Counted from the stretch's first letter, positions 34,544 through 44,061 are shown. The stretch: 64,000 nt of DNA from Paenibacillus sp. JCM 10914 (GCF_001315105.1 NZ_BAZR01000015.1:48327-112326), one strand, 5' to 3'. Numbers and translations: made by a program. Notes: generated from the letters alone by a model not told the origin.

Positions 34544-36007
34544 TTATAAACCCAGCAACTGACGCTTGTCCGGATCAGGGTCTTGGATCACGCTGCTGTC
34601 CGTATCAAATATCATTGTCATTCGCCCGGGTTCGGCATATTCCGGCCAAGGCAGTGCTTGGGTTGACGGTGACCCATGATGGGCGAATGCGACCCAGGCG
34701 TCCTGCATCTGTGCGGCTAATCTTTGCGCGGCGGTATCTGCGTGATAACCAATGTTCTCGAAGATATGAATCGTATTGAATACGAACGGGATTTCAAGTG
34801 CATGCATCGCCTTGCCCAGGACCGGGTGCCCCGGCAGCTTCCAGTCAAAACGGTACATCCATACGGGCGCATGCTCGCTATGAACGTCGGCGAACCGGAT
34901 CGCTGAACGCCAGAAGTACAGGTCGGTCATGATTTGGGCGTGACCGTCAATGGTGTGCGGATACTCCCGGGTGATCGGAGCGGCATCCTCGATGCCCGTC
35001 ATCATCTCGACAGCTCGTACTAGATCCTGCTCTTTAATAAGCGGCATTTCGGGACGAAAGAATAAGGAACCTTCATCTTGATTGGTTCCGATCAACAGCG
35101 GAATTCCTTGGGCAGAACCGTTATGTACGGCCTGCAGCGGCTCTTGCGGCATTGTGTCTGGGTCAATCACTGGTTGGAAGAGCATATTTGCGCCGGCGCC
35201 CACTCGTTTCTTCAGTCGTTCACCAGCTTCGAATATGGATTCAGCAGGGAGGTTGCGCAGCTGATCTAACGTTTCCGGAGATAAACCAAGCTCTTGTAGG
35301 ACGCCTCCCGTGATCTTCATAGCCTGCTCCGGGGGCATGATCTGTGAAGCGCCGCTCTCCATAATCGCCTTGTGAAATAGACCCTTGGCAGATGGCATTG
35401 CGAGTAGCGCAGCAATGCTCATGCTGCCTGCCGACTCTCCGAATAACGTGACGTTGCCAGGGTCACCGCCGAAGGAAGATATATTGTCCTGAACCCAGCG
35501 GAGGGCTGCGATCTGATCCAGTAAACCGGCATTGGAATCGTAATCTGTTCCAAAAGGGGCCAGATGCAGAAATCCAAGCGGCCCGAGTCGATAATTGATC
35601 GTTACGATCAGTACATCGCCTCGCGAGACGAAGGATGCACCGTTATAGGTGGGAAGACTGCTTGAACCTGATACGAACGCACCGCCGTGAATCCATACCA
35701 TAACAGGCAGCGGCTCAATCGGGGTCTTCCTCGGTGCCCAGACATTCAAATACAAGCAATCCTCGGAGACCGTCTTGCGTACGCCACCGCCGAGCATGCT
35801 TGAGGTGGACTCCATCGGCTGAATGCACATCGGACTATACCGGTCGGTTACTTTGATATCTTCCCAGGCGTGAGGCGGAACCGGTGCCTTGAAGCGAAGC
35901 TCACCTGATGGGGGCTGCGCATAGGGGATGCCTTTCCATACCCGAACACCGTCTTCAACAATACCTTGAATTTTGCCATGGTGGGTCTGAATGATAAGAT
36001 CTGTCAT
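34544..36007 (-). CDS. pnbA: Type B carboxylesterase (para-nitrobenzyl esterase-like)
   Basis: 487 residues, the length of PnbA from Bacillus. Hallmarks: SEDCLYLNVW, GGAFVSGSSS (oxyanion loop), catalytic serine in LFGESAGSMS, acidic residue region GTNQDEGSLF, and the C-terminal LGKAMHALEIPFVFN with the catalytic His. No signal peptide, so it is cytoplasmic. Hydrolyses esters of varied structure. ATG at 36007 follows AGGAG closely. Monocistronic. Confidence 0.93.
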   Translation of the reverse strand: MTDLIIQTHHGKIQGIVEDGVRVWKGIPYAQPPSGELRFKAPVPPHAWEDIKVTDRYSPMCIQPMESTSSMLGGGVRKTVSEDCLYLNVWAPRKTPIEPLPVMVWIHGGAFVSGSSSLPTYNGASFVSRGDVLIVTINYRLGPLGFLHLAPFGTDYDSNAGLLDQIAALRWVQDNISSFGGDPGNVTLFGESAGSMSIAALLAMPSAKGLFHKAIMESGASQIMPPEQAMKITGGVLQELGLSPETLDQLRNLPAESIFEAGERLKKRVGAGANMLFQPVIDPDTMPQEPLQAVHNGSAQGIPLLIGTNQDEGSLFFRPEMPLIKEQDLVRAVEMMTGIEDAAPITREYPHTIDGHAQIMTDLYFWRSAIRFADVHSEHAPVWMYRFDWKLPGHPVLGKAMHALEIPFVFNTIHIFENIGYHADTAAQRLAAQMQDAWVAFAHHGSPSTQALPWPEYAEPGRMTMIFDTDSSVIQDPDPDKRQLLGL

Positions 36008-36093
36008 CTCTCCTACATCCTTTCTCTCTCGTTTCCTAATCTGTCGCTTTGAAGGAATATGTCTGTTCTCCTATATACACTTTATCAAGTTAG

Positions 36094-36114
36094 CGACTCA
36101 ACTTCAAAGAGTCG
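36094..36114. promoter_or_regulatory. Small inverted repeat in a divergent promoter region
   Basis: CGACTC and GAGTCG separated by 9 bases, within the 191 bases between the esterase and the first oxidoreductase gene. Could be an operator or a leader hairpin. Weak evidence. Confidence 0.3.
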
Positions 36115-36198
36115 GATGGAATCGCGGCGATGCGGCAGGAATGACGAGTCGCGTGAAGAAGTACAAGAAGAGGTGTTTAATATTGGAGGGATTAACCG

Positions 36199-37200
36199 AT
36201 GAATATTGCCATTATTGGCTGCGGTACGATGGGGATGACGCATGCGTTAAACCTGGCGAAGCTGCCGGGGGTAACGTTAACGGCTGTGGTGGATACTAAT
36301 GTCCAACGTGCGGAGCGAGCGGCGGCACGCACAGGAGCGAGATGGTATACCGACGTGGATGCTCTGCTAGAAGCGGAGCAGTTGGAAACGGTGCTGGTTT
36401 GCGTACCTACCGATCTGCATAAGCCATTTGTATTGAAACTCGCGGAGCGAGGATTGCATGTCATATGCGAGAAGCCGGCAGCCCTAAGTTCGGAGGACGC
36501 ACTAGAGATGAAAGAAGCTTGTGAGAAGCACGGCGTCCGGCTCTTTATCGGTCACGTCGTTCGTTTCTTCCCGAACTATCAGGATGCTTACGCGAAGGCG
36601 AATTCCGGGCAGATTGGAATCCCTCGGATGGCCCACTTGAAGCGATACGGCTCTTATCCGAAGGGAATGGATGCCTGGTATCATGATGCCAGTCGAAGCG
36701 GTGGTGTGATTCTAGACCTCATGATCCACGATATTGATTTTGCCTGCTGGTTGTTCGGCGCGGCCGAATCGGTATACGCCACATTAGTGGAACGGGGAGA
36801 GCCTGCCGTCGAGTATGCACAGGTAACGATTCAGTTTAAGAATCGGGCCATTGCCAATCTGACCGGATACTGGGGTTATCCCGGTTCGTTTACGACGCAA
36901 TTCGAAGTATCAGGCGATCAAGGTATCGTTCGATTTGACAGTAACCAGGCCCAATCCCTGGATATCAAGCTGGCTGCCGGGGCAGCGGATGAGCAAGCAT
37001 CCGCCGTGCAGGTCCCTTCAAGTCCGAGCCTTCATGATCCGTATTATTATGAGGTGGAACATTTCATCGAATGCATTCGCAGCGGCGGCGAGCCTCTCGT
37101 CAGCATCGACGATGCTGCCTATGCTGTAACCATCGCACGCGCGGCCGAGCAGTCGGCTCAAACCGGACAACCCGTAATGATGGGAGGGACAGTGTCATGA
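36199..37200 (+). CDS. Gfo/Idh/MocA family oxidoreductase
   Basis: 333 residues. N-terminal Rossmann fold (IAIIGCGTMGMTHALNLAKL), EKPAALS with the catalytic lysine, and C-terminal alpha/beta domain with SGGVILDLMIHDIDFACWLFG. Such enzymes oxidise or reduce sugars and cyclitols (myo-inositol, glucose derivatives) with NAD(P). TTGGAGGG precedes ATG. It is the first of two related genes overlapping by 4 bases; substrate unknown. Confidence 0.92.
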   Translation: MNIAIIGCGTMGMTHALNLAKLPGVTLTAVVDTNVQRAERAAARTGARWYTDVDALLEAEQLETVLVCVPTDLHKPFVLKLAERGLHVICEKPAALSSEDALEMKEACEKHGVRLFIGHVVRFFPNYQDAYAKANSGQIGIPRMAHLKRYGSYPKGMDAWYHDASRSGGVILDLMIHDIDFACWLFGAAESVYATLVERGEPAVEYAQVTIQFKNRAIANLTGYWGYPGSFTTQFEVSGDQGIVRFDSNQAQSLDIKLAAGAADEQASAVQVPSSPSLHDPYYYEVEHFIECIRSGGEPLVSIDDAAYAVTIARAAEQSAQTGQPVMMGGTVS

Positions 37201-38195
37201 ACAAGATCAAGGTTGGATTTATCAGCTTTGCGCATATGCATGCCGCAAGTTATCTTAAGGTCATGCTAGACCGTGAAGATGTTGAGGTGGTCGGTATTGC
37301 CGATGAAGATGCAGAGCGCGTACGCCCCTTCTCCGTTGATCGGGGCATTCCGTATTATGCCGATTATCATGCGCTCTTGTCAGAACCGCTCGATGCAGTG
37401 GTCATCTGCTCGGAGAATGCCCGCCATGCAGAGATCACGAAGCGCGCCGCACAAGCTGGCAAGCACATTCTGTGCGAGAAGCCGCTGGGGCTAACCGAGT
37501 CTGAGATGCTGGAGATGATTCAGGCATGTAAGGACCATGGGGTTCAGCTTATGACGGCCTTTCCTTGTCGCTACATCACGTCGGTTCAGCAGGCGAAGCA
37601 GGCGATTGATGCCGGAGCGATTGGTGACATTCTGGCGATGAAAGGCACGAACCGGGGCACGATGCCAGGCGGCTGGTTTATCGACCGTGAACAATCCGGT
37701 GGCGGGGCCGTGCTGGACCATACCGTTCACGTAATGGATCTGATGCACTGGCTAACTGGCAGCAAAGTGGAGGAAGTATACGCCCACGCGGAGACCTTGT
37801 ATCACGATACGGATATTGATGATGCGGGAATGGTTCACGTCAGGTTCGCGAACGGTGTTGTCGGTGTGCTCGACCCAAGCTGGTCCCGTAACCGTAACTT
37901 CCCGACCTGGGGCGATGTGACGCTGGAGATCGTCGGCACGAAGGGGGTGCTGAACATCGATTCTTTTGCACAGAAGAACGACGTCTTCAGTGACGTTGCA
38001 GGTAAGGCGGCAGCGTGGAGCTTCTGGGGCGATGATATGGATGGCGGACTGGTGAACAGCTTCGTAAACAGTATTCGTGACGGTAAGCCCGTGGAGATCA
38101 CGGGTGAGGACGGTTATAATTCAGCCCGGGTCGCTATCGCAGCCTACGAGTCGGCAAGCACCAAACGTGCCGTGAAGTTGAAGCTGCAGCCTTAG
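37197..38195 (+). CDS. Gfo/Idh/MocA family oxidoreductase
   Basis: 332 residues from ATG at 37197, overlapping the previous stop (ATGA) with GGGAGGGA upstream. The Rossmann motif is degenerate: KVGFISFAHMHAASYL in place of GxGxxG, a form seen in some members. CEKPLGLTE carries the catalytic lysine, and GGGAVLDHTVHVMDLMHWLTG the substrate-domain His. Probably acts with the preceding enzyme on one sugar or inositol pathway. Confidence 0.9.
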   Translation: MNKIKVGFISFAHMHAASYLKVMLDREDVEVVGIADEDAERVRPFSVDRGIPYYADYHALLSEPLDAVVICSENARHAEITKRAAQAGKHILCEKPLGLTESEMLEMIQACKDHGVQLMTAFPCRYITSVQQAKQAIDAGAIGDILAMKGTNRGTMPGGWFIDREQSGGGAVLDHTVHVMDLMHWLTGSKVEEVYAHAETLYHDTDIDDAGMVHVRFANGVVGVLDPSWSRNRNFPTWGDVTLEIVGTKGVLNIDSFAQKNDVFSDVAGKAAAWSFWGDDMDGGLVNSFVNSIRDGKPVEITGEDGYNSARVAIAAYESASTKRAVKLKLQP

Positions 38196-38223
38196 CCGCA
38201 GTGCCAGTTTTAAATAATGAAAC

Positions 38224-38261
38224 AAGCCTCTTCGATTGTTGAGTTCCATTCGGGGAGGCTT
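38224..38261 (+). terminator. Intrinsic terminator
   Basis: AAGCCTC pairs with GAGGCTT, then TTTATG. Ends the two-gene oxidoreductase operon. Confidence 0.65.
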
Positions 38262-38336
38262 TTATGATGGCAAAACAGATCAAAAACGTGACGAGTCCCT
38301 TTGGTATCCTGAATGTGTAGGAAGGAGGAGGACATC

Positions 38337-39233
38337 TTGAGCAAGCATCGCATCATTCAAAATAGTATTACGTATATGGAACAGCATCTGGATGAGCAGC
38401 TAACCCTTGCGGATATTGCTTCCCAGGCCGGTTTTTCCAGATTTCATTTTCACCGATTGTTTCGCAAGGAAGTCGGGATGAACATCGCGGATTACCTGAG
38501 AACGCGGAGACTGTGCCATGCAGCGCAGCGGCTGCTCTACACCGAGGCTGCCATTATTGATATTGCCTTTGACGGTCACTTCGAGAGTCAGGAAGCTTTT
38601 ACGAGAGCGTTCAAGAAAATGTACGGCATGCCCCCTGGGCGCTACAGGAAGGTCTTCGCCCTTCATACAAAATCCAGTGATTCCAAGGGAGATGATCTCA
38701 TGCATAAAGAAACGAATTCATCATTGAAAGGCTGGTTTCTGAGCGGAAGCCATCCGCAGGATTATGAAATCGACGTCGATCGGACGACCGTTCATCAAGG
38801 TAGCACGTCGGGATACCTCAAAGCGCTCACTCCGATGACGGATGGAGCTTTTGCGACGATGATGCAGCAGTTTAAGGCGGACCAATATACAGGCAAACGG
38901 ATGAGATTCTCCGGATTTGTCAAAACCGAGCAGGTGAAGGAATTTTGCGGACTGTGGATGCGTGTCGACAATCGTGCGCAGGACGTGCTTCAGTTCGATA
39001 ACATGCATAATCGGCGGATTGAGGGAACGACGCACTGGAATCATTATTCCATCGTCCTGGACGTGCCTGAAGCCGGCGATACGATTTCGATCGGGGTCCT
39101 GCTTATGGGGACGGGTATGGTATGGGTGGACAGCTTCCGGTTTGAAGAGGTCGATCTTAGCGTACCCACCACGAACCTGGATCTTCACTACGAACTGCTT
39201 GAGGAACCGGCCAACTTGTCTTTTGAAGAGTAA
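38337..39233 (+). CDS. AraC family regulator with C-terminal beta-rich domain
   Basis: 298 residues. The two AraC helix-turn-helix motifs are N-terminal (LTLADIASQAGFSRFHFHRLFRKEVG and IIDIAFDGHFESQEAFTRAFKKMYGMPPG, about residues 20-100). The remaining part (about 130-290) looks like a jelly-roll/carbohydrate-binding-type domain (GKRMRFSGFVKTEQVKEFCGLWMRVDN, WVDSFRFEEVD). TTG start at 38337 follows AAGGAGGAGG. Ligand unknown; targets may be the neighbouring oxidoreductases. Confidence 0.87.
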   Translation: MSKHRIIQNSITYMEQHLDEQLTLADIASQAGFSRFHFHRLFRKEVGMNIADYLRTRRLCHAAQRLLYTEAAIIDIAFDGHFESQEAFTRAFKKMYGMPPGRYRKVFALHTKSSDSKGDDLMHKETNSSLKGWFLSGSHPQDYEIDVDRTTVHQGSTSGYLKALTPMTDGAFATMMQQFKADQYTGKRMRFSGFVKTEQVKEFCGLWMRVDNRAQDVLQFDNMHNRRIEGTTHWNHYSIVLDVPEAGDTISIGVLLMGTGMVWVDSFRFEEVDLSVPTTNLDLHYELLEEPANLSFEE

Positions 39234-39266
39234 ACCAATAGGTGGCATTATAAAGGAGCACTGATT

Positions 39267-39575
39267 ATGGCTGTCATTACATTATGCGGTTCGACAAAGT
39301 TTAAACCACAATTTCGTGAAGCTGAGGCAGCCTTTACGCTGCAGGGTCATATCGTACTTAGCGTTGGTTTCTTTGAACAGAGTGATGGTTTTGAGCTAAC
39401 AGCAGCACAGGAACGCTTGCTCAAAGCGCTGCATTTTCGCAAAATCGATATGGCGGACGAGATTTTTGTCATTGACGTAAATGGTTATATTGGAGATAGC
39501 ACGAGGGCGGAAATCGAGTATACGCTGCAGCTAGGGAAAAAGGTGCGGTATTACTCAAGAGATTCGCTTGAATAA
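39267..39575 (+). CDS. Nucleoside 2-deoxyribosyltransferase-like small protein
   Basis: 102 residues: ITLCGSTKFKPQFREAE at the N-terminus, KIDMADEIFVIDVNGYIGDSTRAEIEYTLQLGKKV at the C-terminus. This is the fold of the N-deoxyribosyltransferase/DUF4406-type proteins, in which the GS loop binds a nucleotide and the acidic residue near the end is catalytic. Function not established. GGAG site before ATG; it follows the AraC gene by 33 bases. Confidence 0.78.
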   Translation: MAVITLCGSTKFKPQFREAEAAFTLQGHIVLSVGFFEQSDGFELTAAQERLLKALHFRKIDMADEIFVIDVNGYIGDSTRAEIEYTLQLGKKVRYYSRDSLE

Positions 39576-39597
39576 CAGGTGTATGGAATAGACAAAA

Positions 39598-39656
39598 AAA
39601 CCGTTCTTTTCGTAAAGGGTTGGGGCGACATCTCCCTCTTACTAAAGAGCGGTTTC
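39598..39656. terminator. Terminator between convergent genes
   Basis: AAACCGTTCTTT pairs with AAAGAGCGGTTT (mostly matched), followed by a short T-tract on each side. Confidence 0.65.
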
Positions 39657-39699
39657 TTTGCGTCTTGCTATAAGTATAATTTAACGGTTGCATTACAAC

Positions 39700-40540
39700 T
39701 TATATATATATTACAAGTGCGATAACTGCCGCCAATACGATTCGATAGATCGCGAACGGCACGAGTTTGATGCGGTTGATCAGCTTCAGGAAGAAGCGGA
39801 TCGAGACCAGGGCGAATACGAAGGCCGCGATGAACCCGGCGATGAAGAACGGCAGAGCTCCATCGTGAAATACTCCCAATTCTTAATTAGGGACAGGAAG
39901 CTCGCGCCGAACATAATCGGGACTGCATGATGAACGTGAAGTCCGCCGCGGCACGGTGGCTCATGCCGAGCATGACACCGCCGGAGATCGTTGAGCCCGA
40001 GCGGGAGAACCCTGGCCAGAGGGATAAGCATTGAATAAGCCCCACATTGAACGCTTGCATATACGTAATCTGATCAACGGAGATGACCTTGGGTGGCTGC
40101 TTTGAACCGACCCGATCCGCGATGATCATGAAGATGGCTCCGATCACAAGACCGATCAGCACCGTCTCGATGGAGAACAAGTATTCATCTATAACATCCT
40201 CGAACAAGAGTCCCAGAACCCCGGCTGGTATCAAGCCAACGATAACTTGGCTCAGCTTCAGTCGGCCCGTACTAACAGGAACGCCGGCTTCAGGTTTCTT
40301 GCGCTTGAGTCCGAGCAGATCGAGGAACCGATCCTTGAACACTACGACAACAGCGAGTATGGAGCCCAGTTGAATAACAACCTTGAATGTGTTAGCCACA
40401 TATTTACCAAGGAACTCTTCGGATCTTAGCCACATGTCATCTACGATAATCATATGTCCGGTGGAGGAAACCGGGGCGAACTCGGTCAATCCCTCGACGA
40501 TTCCCAGAATGATAGCTTTGAGGATGGTTAAAAAATCCAT
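39700..40540 (-). pseudogene. uppP: Undecaprenyl-diphosphatase UppP/BacA, two frameshifts
   Basis: UppP dephosphorylates undecaprenyl pyrophosphate at the membrane and gives bacitracin resistance. The motif GIVEGLTEFAPVSSTGH near the N-terminus and the second motif LWPGFSRSGSTISGGVMLGM are present. The frame breaks near 39924-39928 (FTFIM to AVPIMFGASFLSLIKNWEYFTM) and again near 39853-39861 (to PFFIAGFIAAFVFALVSIRFF ... YRIVLAAVIALVIYI), each repaired by one extra base, giving about 280 residues, normal for the family. Two lesions in a gene of this importance suggest sequence error rather than real loss, though paralogues could cover. Confidence 0.87.
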
Positions 40541-40608
40541 GACCTAGCCTCTCTCCCCTACATAAAATATAAATTAATATTCTGAATGATGTATGGCCTT
40601 AACCCAAT

Positions 40609-41220
40609 TTACGCTGATTTTCTTCGCTTACGGAAAAAGAAGAACAGGAACGCGATGGCCGCAATGGCGATCAAGGCATAGGCAATGTTGGAATACACGT
40701 CCATAAAGGCTACGATGCTCTCCCACGAATCCCCGACAGCAGCTCCGACGCACACAAGAATGACGTTCCAGATCAGGGTGCCGATCGTCGTAAAGAGCAG
40801 GAACATGCCGAATTTCATGTTGGACATGCCCGCTGGGATCGAGATGAGACTGCGGATTAGCGGAACCATACGGCAGAAGAGCACCGTCCAATAGCCGTAT
40901 TTATCAAACCAGGCATCGGCTCTGCGAATATCCTCCTTTTTCACACGCAGGATATGTCCATAGCGCTCAACGATTTTCTCCAGCCGCTCTACGTCGAGCA
41001 TACGTCCGATTCCGTACAGGATGACGGCTCCGACAATCGAACCGATGGTAGCTGCAATAATAACGCCTGGCACCGTGAGGCTGCTGTAGGTGGTCATGAA
41101 TCCGCCAAAGGTCAGAATCACTTCGGACGGAATCGGTGGAAACACGTTCTCGATGGCGATCATGAGCATGATGCCGAAATAACCAAACCGCTCCATAATA
41201 TCCGTAATCCAGTTTTCCAT
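40609..41220 (-). CDS. DedA family membrane protein
   Basis: 203 residues with four to five membrane segments and the DedA motifs FPPIPSEVILTFGG, GILYGIGRMLD-type GAVILYGIGR, and FCRMVPLIRSLISIPAGMSNM. DedA proteins are flippases/transporters of undecaprenyl phosphate and phospholipids at the membrane. ATG at 41220 follows AAAGAGGTG; the longer start lacks one. Its neighbour UppP generates undecaprenyl phosphate, so the pair may serve the same lipid carrier cycle. Confidence 0.9.
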   Translation of the reverse strand: MENWITDIMERFGYFGIMLMIAIENVFPPIPSEVILTFGGFMTTYSSLTVPGVIIAATIGSIVGAVILYGIGRMLDVERLEKIVERYGHILRVKKEDIRRADAWFDKYGYWTVLFCRMVPLIRSLISIPAGMSNMKFGMFLLFTTIGTLIWNVILVCVGAAVGDSWESIVAFMDVYSNIAYALIAIAAIAFLFFFFRKRRKSA

Positions 41221-41266
41221 GTTGGTGCACCTCTTTACATGATTGATAAATGTTGTGTGCAATAAT

Positions 41267-43957
41267 TCAAACTAAGCTTTGTTTTAATTTTCGCAAATAT
41301 TGGCTGCGGATGAAGAAGAAGTACAGCACTTGCATCATGAGGAAACTGATCAGCACGATCCCCATCTCGGCGGCAATCGATAAGTAGAAGTAACTCTGCA
41401 GCGCGATAAAGGCAAAGATGCTGTGGGTGATCGCCAGGCCGATCGGTACGAAAAACAGAAGCGCGAGCTGCCCCGTCACAATCCGCCTAAACTCCCGGTC
41501 GGTCATACCCATGCGCGAAAGGGTGGCATAATGCCTCCGATCATAATCCAGATCGGCATATAAACGAAAGTAAAGGAAGCTTCCGGCTGCGATGAAGAAG
41601 ACGGTTCCGACGAGAAGGGCAGCGAACAGCAGCATGCTGTACAAGCTGGCCCGAAAGGTGAATATGGAGCCGCTAACCGTTAGAGCATAAGAGCGATCGA
41701 TGTCATAACGAATCGTGCCGTTCGTTGTCAGGTGGGAAGCGATCCCCTCGGTCGTCGTGAAGTCGTCGACGTAGAACCCTGTATATCGTTCCTGACGAAG
41801 CGGGTCCGTGATCGAGTTGAACATTTCGTCGCTGACAATCATTCTTCCGAAGCGAATATGATCATTTACTTCCGGCAGTAGGTACTCCGGCACACCTGCA
41901 TGCAGAGAATAACCGATTTCGTGCAGTGCAGCAGGGGGGGACTGCAATTGGTAATGAACGGCAGATCGTTGACCGATATACGTCCTGTCATTTTGCGATG
42001 CGATCATCACGAGGGCCTGTTCGCCGACAAGCGGCTGCTCTTCGAACGGCAGCCCCGCGGCCACAACAGCGTTTCGATAATCCGTGAAGGATATCAGGGC
42101 CAGAGGGAAACCGTTCATCTCCTCTGAAGAAGCAGATGCCACTTCCACGTATTTAACGAAGAGGGACAATGTCTTGTACGGGATGCCCTTGTCCGTCAGT
42201 TCTTGACCGATTTCAGCGAGGTGCTGCTCCTCAGATGAGTTTCCTTCCTTAGACATATATCCAATCGCGGCCGGAAAATCTTCATTGAATTGTTTGGCTA
42301 ACACCGGAATCGAAGCGAAGACCCCCACGGAGCAGAAAGATACGGCGAGCACGACGGTGACCATGGAGAACATCTGCGCATTGTCCCGCAAGCGGTAGAG
42401 CAAGCTGGACAAGGTAACCAGCCTTGTCCGGCTCCAGGTATGGCGGCGACGCTGCTTCAACCGGCGTACGAGCAGACCGCTAAGCTGCGAGTAGAGCAGA
42501 TAAGTGCCGATGATCGTCATGATCGTAACGGGGAACATGCGAATCATCAAGCTGGTTGCGGTCGTGGTCGCAGCCAGACTGTAACTGGATAACAGCAGAA
42601 TGGCTGCTGTCAGGGATAACCAGGGCGAAGTCCGCGGTTCCTTTTTAGGCTGTTGTCCGGATTGGAACAGCTCGATTAACGCCTTGGGCCGCAGCAACCA
42701 CGAAGTGCTGAATGATATGATAATGAATAGCAGCATGTAACTTGCTGCAGTCATGCCGAGTGCTTGCAGGGTCAGCCTGAAGGATAGCGGCGGGATGCCG
42801 AGGAATGCGGACCCTGCCATCAGGAACAGCTTGCCGGTGACAATTCCGAACAGGATACCGGTGATAATAGCGCTGATACCGATCATCATATTTTCCAAGA
42901 AGACCATCTTGTTGAACTGGCGGTCCGTCATGCCGTGCATGAACAAAATGCCGAACTCCCGCTTACGCGTCTTCAGGAAGGCGCTGACGGAATACAAGAC
43001 GAAGAACAGCGAGAACAAATACATGATCACTTCCGCGCCCGCCATCGCCTGAAAGACAGCCGGATAGAACAGCATCCCCTTTAGATCCGGATGGAACAGG
43101 AACAGAGCGCACACGAAAAATATCATTACCGAGAACGAGCTGCTTAAGAAGTACGCTGCGTATGTCCGCTTGTTGCGCACTACGTTCCTAAAAACGAATT
43201 GTCGAAAGATCATGCTTCTTCCTCCCAGCAGAGCAAGCATATCGATGATCTTCTGAAAGAAAGCTTGGCGGTTGTCGCCGCAGTGCATCTCATTGTATAG
43301 CTGACCATCTTTAATAAACAGAACGCGATCGCAATAGCTGGCTGCAACCGGGTCATGTGTTACCATCAAGACAGTTGCGGCATCCTCTTTGCTGGATGTA
43401 GAGAGGGTCTGCATCACTTCCTTGGAAGCTGCGGAGTCCAGGTTACCCGTAGGTTCGTCCGCCAGAATTAAAGCTGGTTCCTGAATGAGAGCCCTTGCGA
43501 TAGCTGTCCGCTGCAGTTGTCCGCCGGAGATTTCATATGTACGTCGACGCAGCAGCGACTGGATGCCGAGCTGGTCCGTGACACGTTGCAGCCTGCGCTC
43601 CATCTCGGTTAGCGGGATGCGATCCAGCGTTAATGGAAGCACGATGTTCTCTTCCACCGTAAGGGTATCCAGCAGGTTGAAATGCTGGAAGACAAATCCG
43701 AGCTCTCGGCGACGGAACAGGGCGGTGTCATTTCGGTTCAGAAGATGCGGATTAACTCCGTTAATGATGACCTCGCCGGCCGTGGGCTGGTCGATGGTGG
43801 CGATCAGGTTGAGCAGCGTGGTTTTGCCGCTGCCGGAAGGACCCATTATCCCGACAAATTCTCCTTTGTTCGCAGAGAAGTTAATATTATTTAAAGCTTG
43901 AAACGCCACGCTGCCCTCGTAGATTTTGGATAAATGCTTGACGCTCAAGATGGACAT
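41267..43957 (-). CDS. bceAB: BceA-BceB type ABC transporter, fused as sequenced
   Basis: One 896-residue frame. Residues 1 to about 245 are a BceA ATPase (Walker A MGPSGSGKTT, signature ISGGQLQRTAIARAL, Walker B LILADEPTGNLD). From MIFRQFVFRNVVRNKRTYAAYF on (ATG at 43213) it is a BceB permease of 648 residues: ten membrane segments, two FtsX-type blocks and a large extracellular loop between segments 7 and 8. The usual genes are separate. An SD-like GGAGGAAG stands just before the internal ATG, and adding one base near 43222-43232 lets bceA end at 43188 after HDLSTIRF, overlapping bceB by 26 bases. The fusion may therefore be an artefact. It protects against cell-wall-active peptides by target removal and signals to the histidine kinase. 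Confidence 0.9.
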   Translation of the reverse strand: MSILSVKHLSKIYEGSVAFQALNNINFSANKGEFVGIMGPSGSGKTTLLNLIATIDQPTAGEVIINGVNPHLLNRNDTALFRRRELGFVFQHFNLLDTLTVEENIVLPLTLDRIPLTEMERRLQRVTDQLGIQSLLRRRTYEISGGQLQRTAIARALIQEPALILADEPTGNLDSAASKEVMQTLSTSSKEDAATVLMVTHDPVAASYCDRVLFIKDGQLYNEMHCGDNRQAFFQKIIDMLALLGGRSMIFRQFVFRNVVRNKRTYAAYFLSSSFSVMIFFVCALFLFHPDLKGMLFYPAVFQAMAGAEVIMYLFSLFFVLYSVSAFLKTRKREFGILFMHGMTDRQFNKMVFLENMMIGISAIITGILFGIVTGKLFLMAGSAFLGIPPLSFRLTLQALGMTAASYMLLFIIISFSTSWLLRPKALIELFQSGQQPKKEPRTSPWLSLTAAILLLSSYSLAATTTATSLMIRMFPVTIMTIIGTYLLYSQLSGLLVRRLKQRRRHTWSRTRLVTLSSLLYRLRDNAQMFSMVTVVLAVSFCSVGVFASIPVLAKQFNEDFPAAIGYMSKEGNSSEEQHLAEIGQELTDKGIPYKTLSLFVKYVEVASASSEEMNGFPLALISFTDYRNAVVAAGLPFEEQPLVGEQALVMIASQNDRTYIGQRSAVHYQLQSPPAALHEIGYSLHAGVPEYLLPEVNDHIRFGRMIVSDEMFNSITDPLRQERYTGFYVDDFTTTEGIASHLTTNGTIRYDIDRSYALTVSGSIFTFRASLYSMLLFAALLVGTVFFIAAGSFLYFRLYADLDYDRRHYATLSRMGMTDREFRRIVTGQLALLFFVPIGLAITHSIFAFIALQSYFYLSIAAEMGIVLISFLMMQVLYFFFIRSQYLRKLKQSLV
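43188..43235 (-). other. Junction between bceA and bceB, suspected missing base
   Basis: Sequence around the GGGAGG run that separates LLGG from the MIFRQ start. See the fused ABC entry; the alternative reading gives ATPase of about 256 residues and permease of 648, both normal sizes. Confidence 0.55.
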
Positions 43958-43986
43958 AACCTTACTCCTCCTTCGACCTTGATCTC

Positions 43987-44053
43987 ATTGTAGTTAATCT
44001 GCCCGGACCGTTGCCACATGCTTAGCTTACAGTTACCTTACAACGTTGTAAGG
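43987..44053 (-). promoter_or_regulatory. BceR-type operator and bceA promoter
   Basis: CCTTACAACGTTGTAAGG at 44036-44053 is a perfect 18-base palindrome containing TTACA-ACGT-TGTAA, matching the TnACA-N4-TGTAA site of BceR-like regulators. On the minus strand a -10 box TACAAT lies at 43992-43987, about 44 bases downstream of the operator, with no good -35, as usual for activated bce promoters. AAGGAGGAG precedes bceA. Confidence 0.85.
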
Positions 44054-44061
44054 TTCCTTCC

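Noticed and set aside
38263..38319. Short frame MMAKQIKNVTSPFGILNV after the oxidoreductase terminator
   Set aside because: 18 codons, overlapping the terminator tail and the next gene's upstream region; no support beyond a start and stop.
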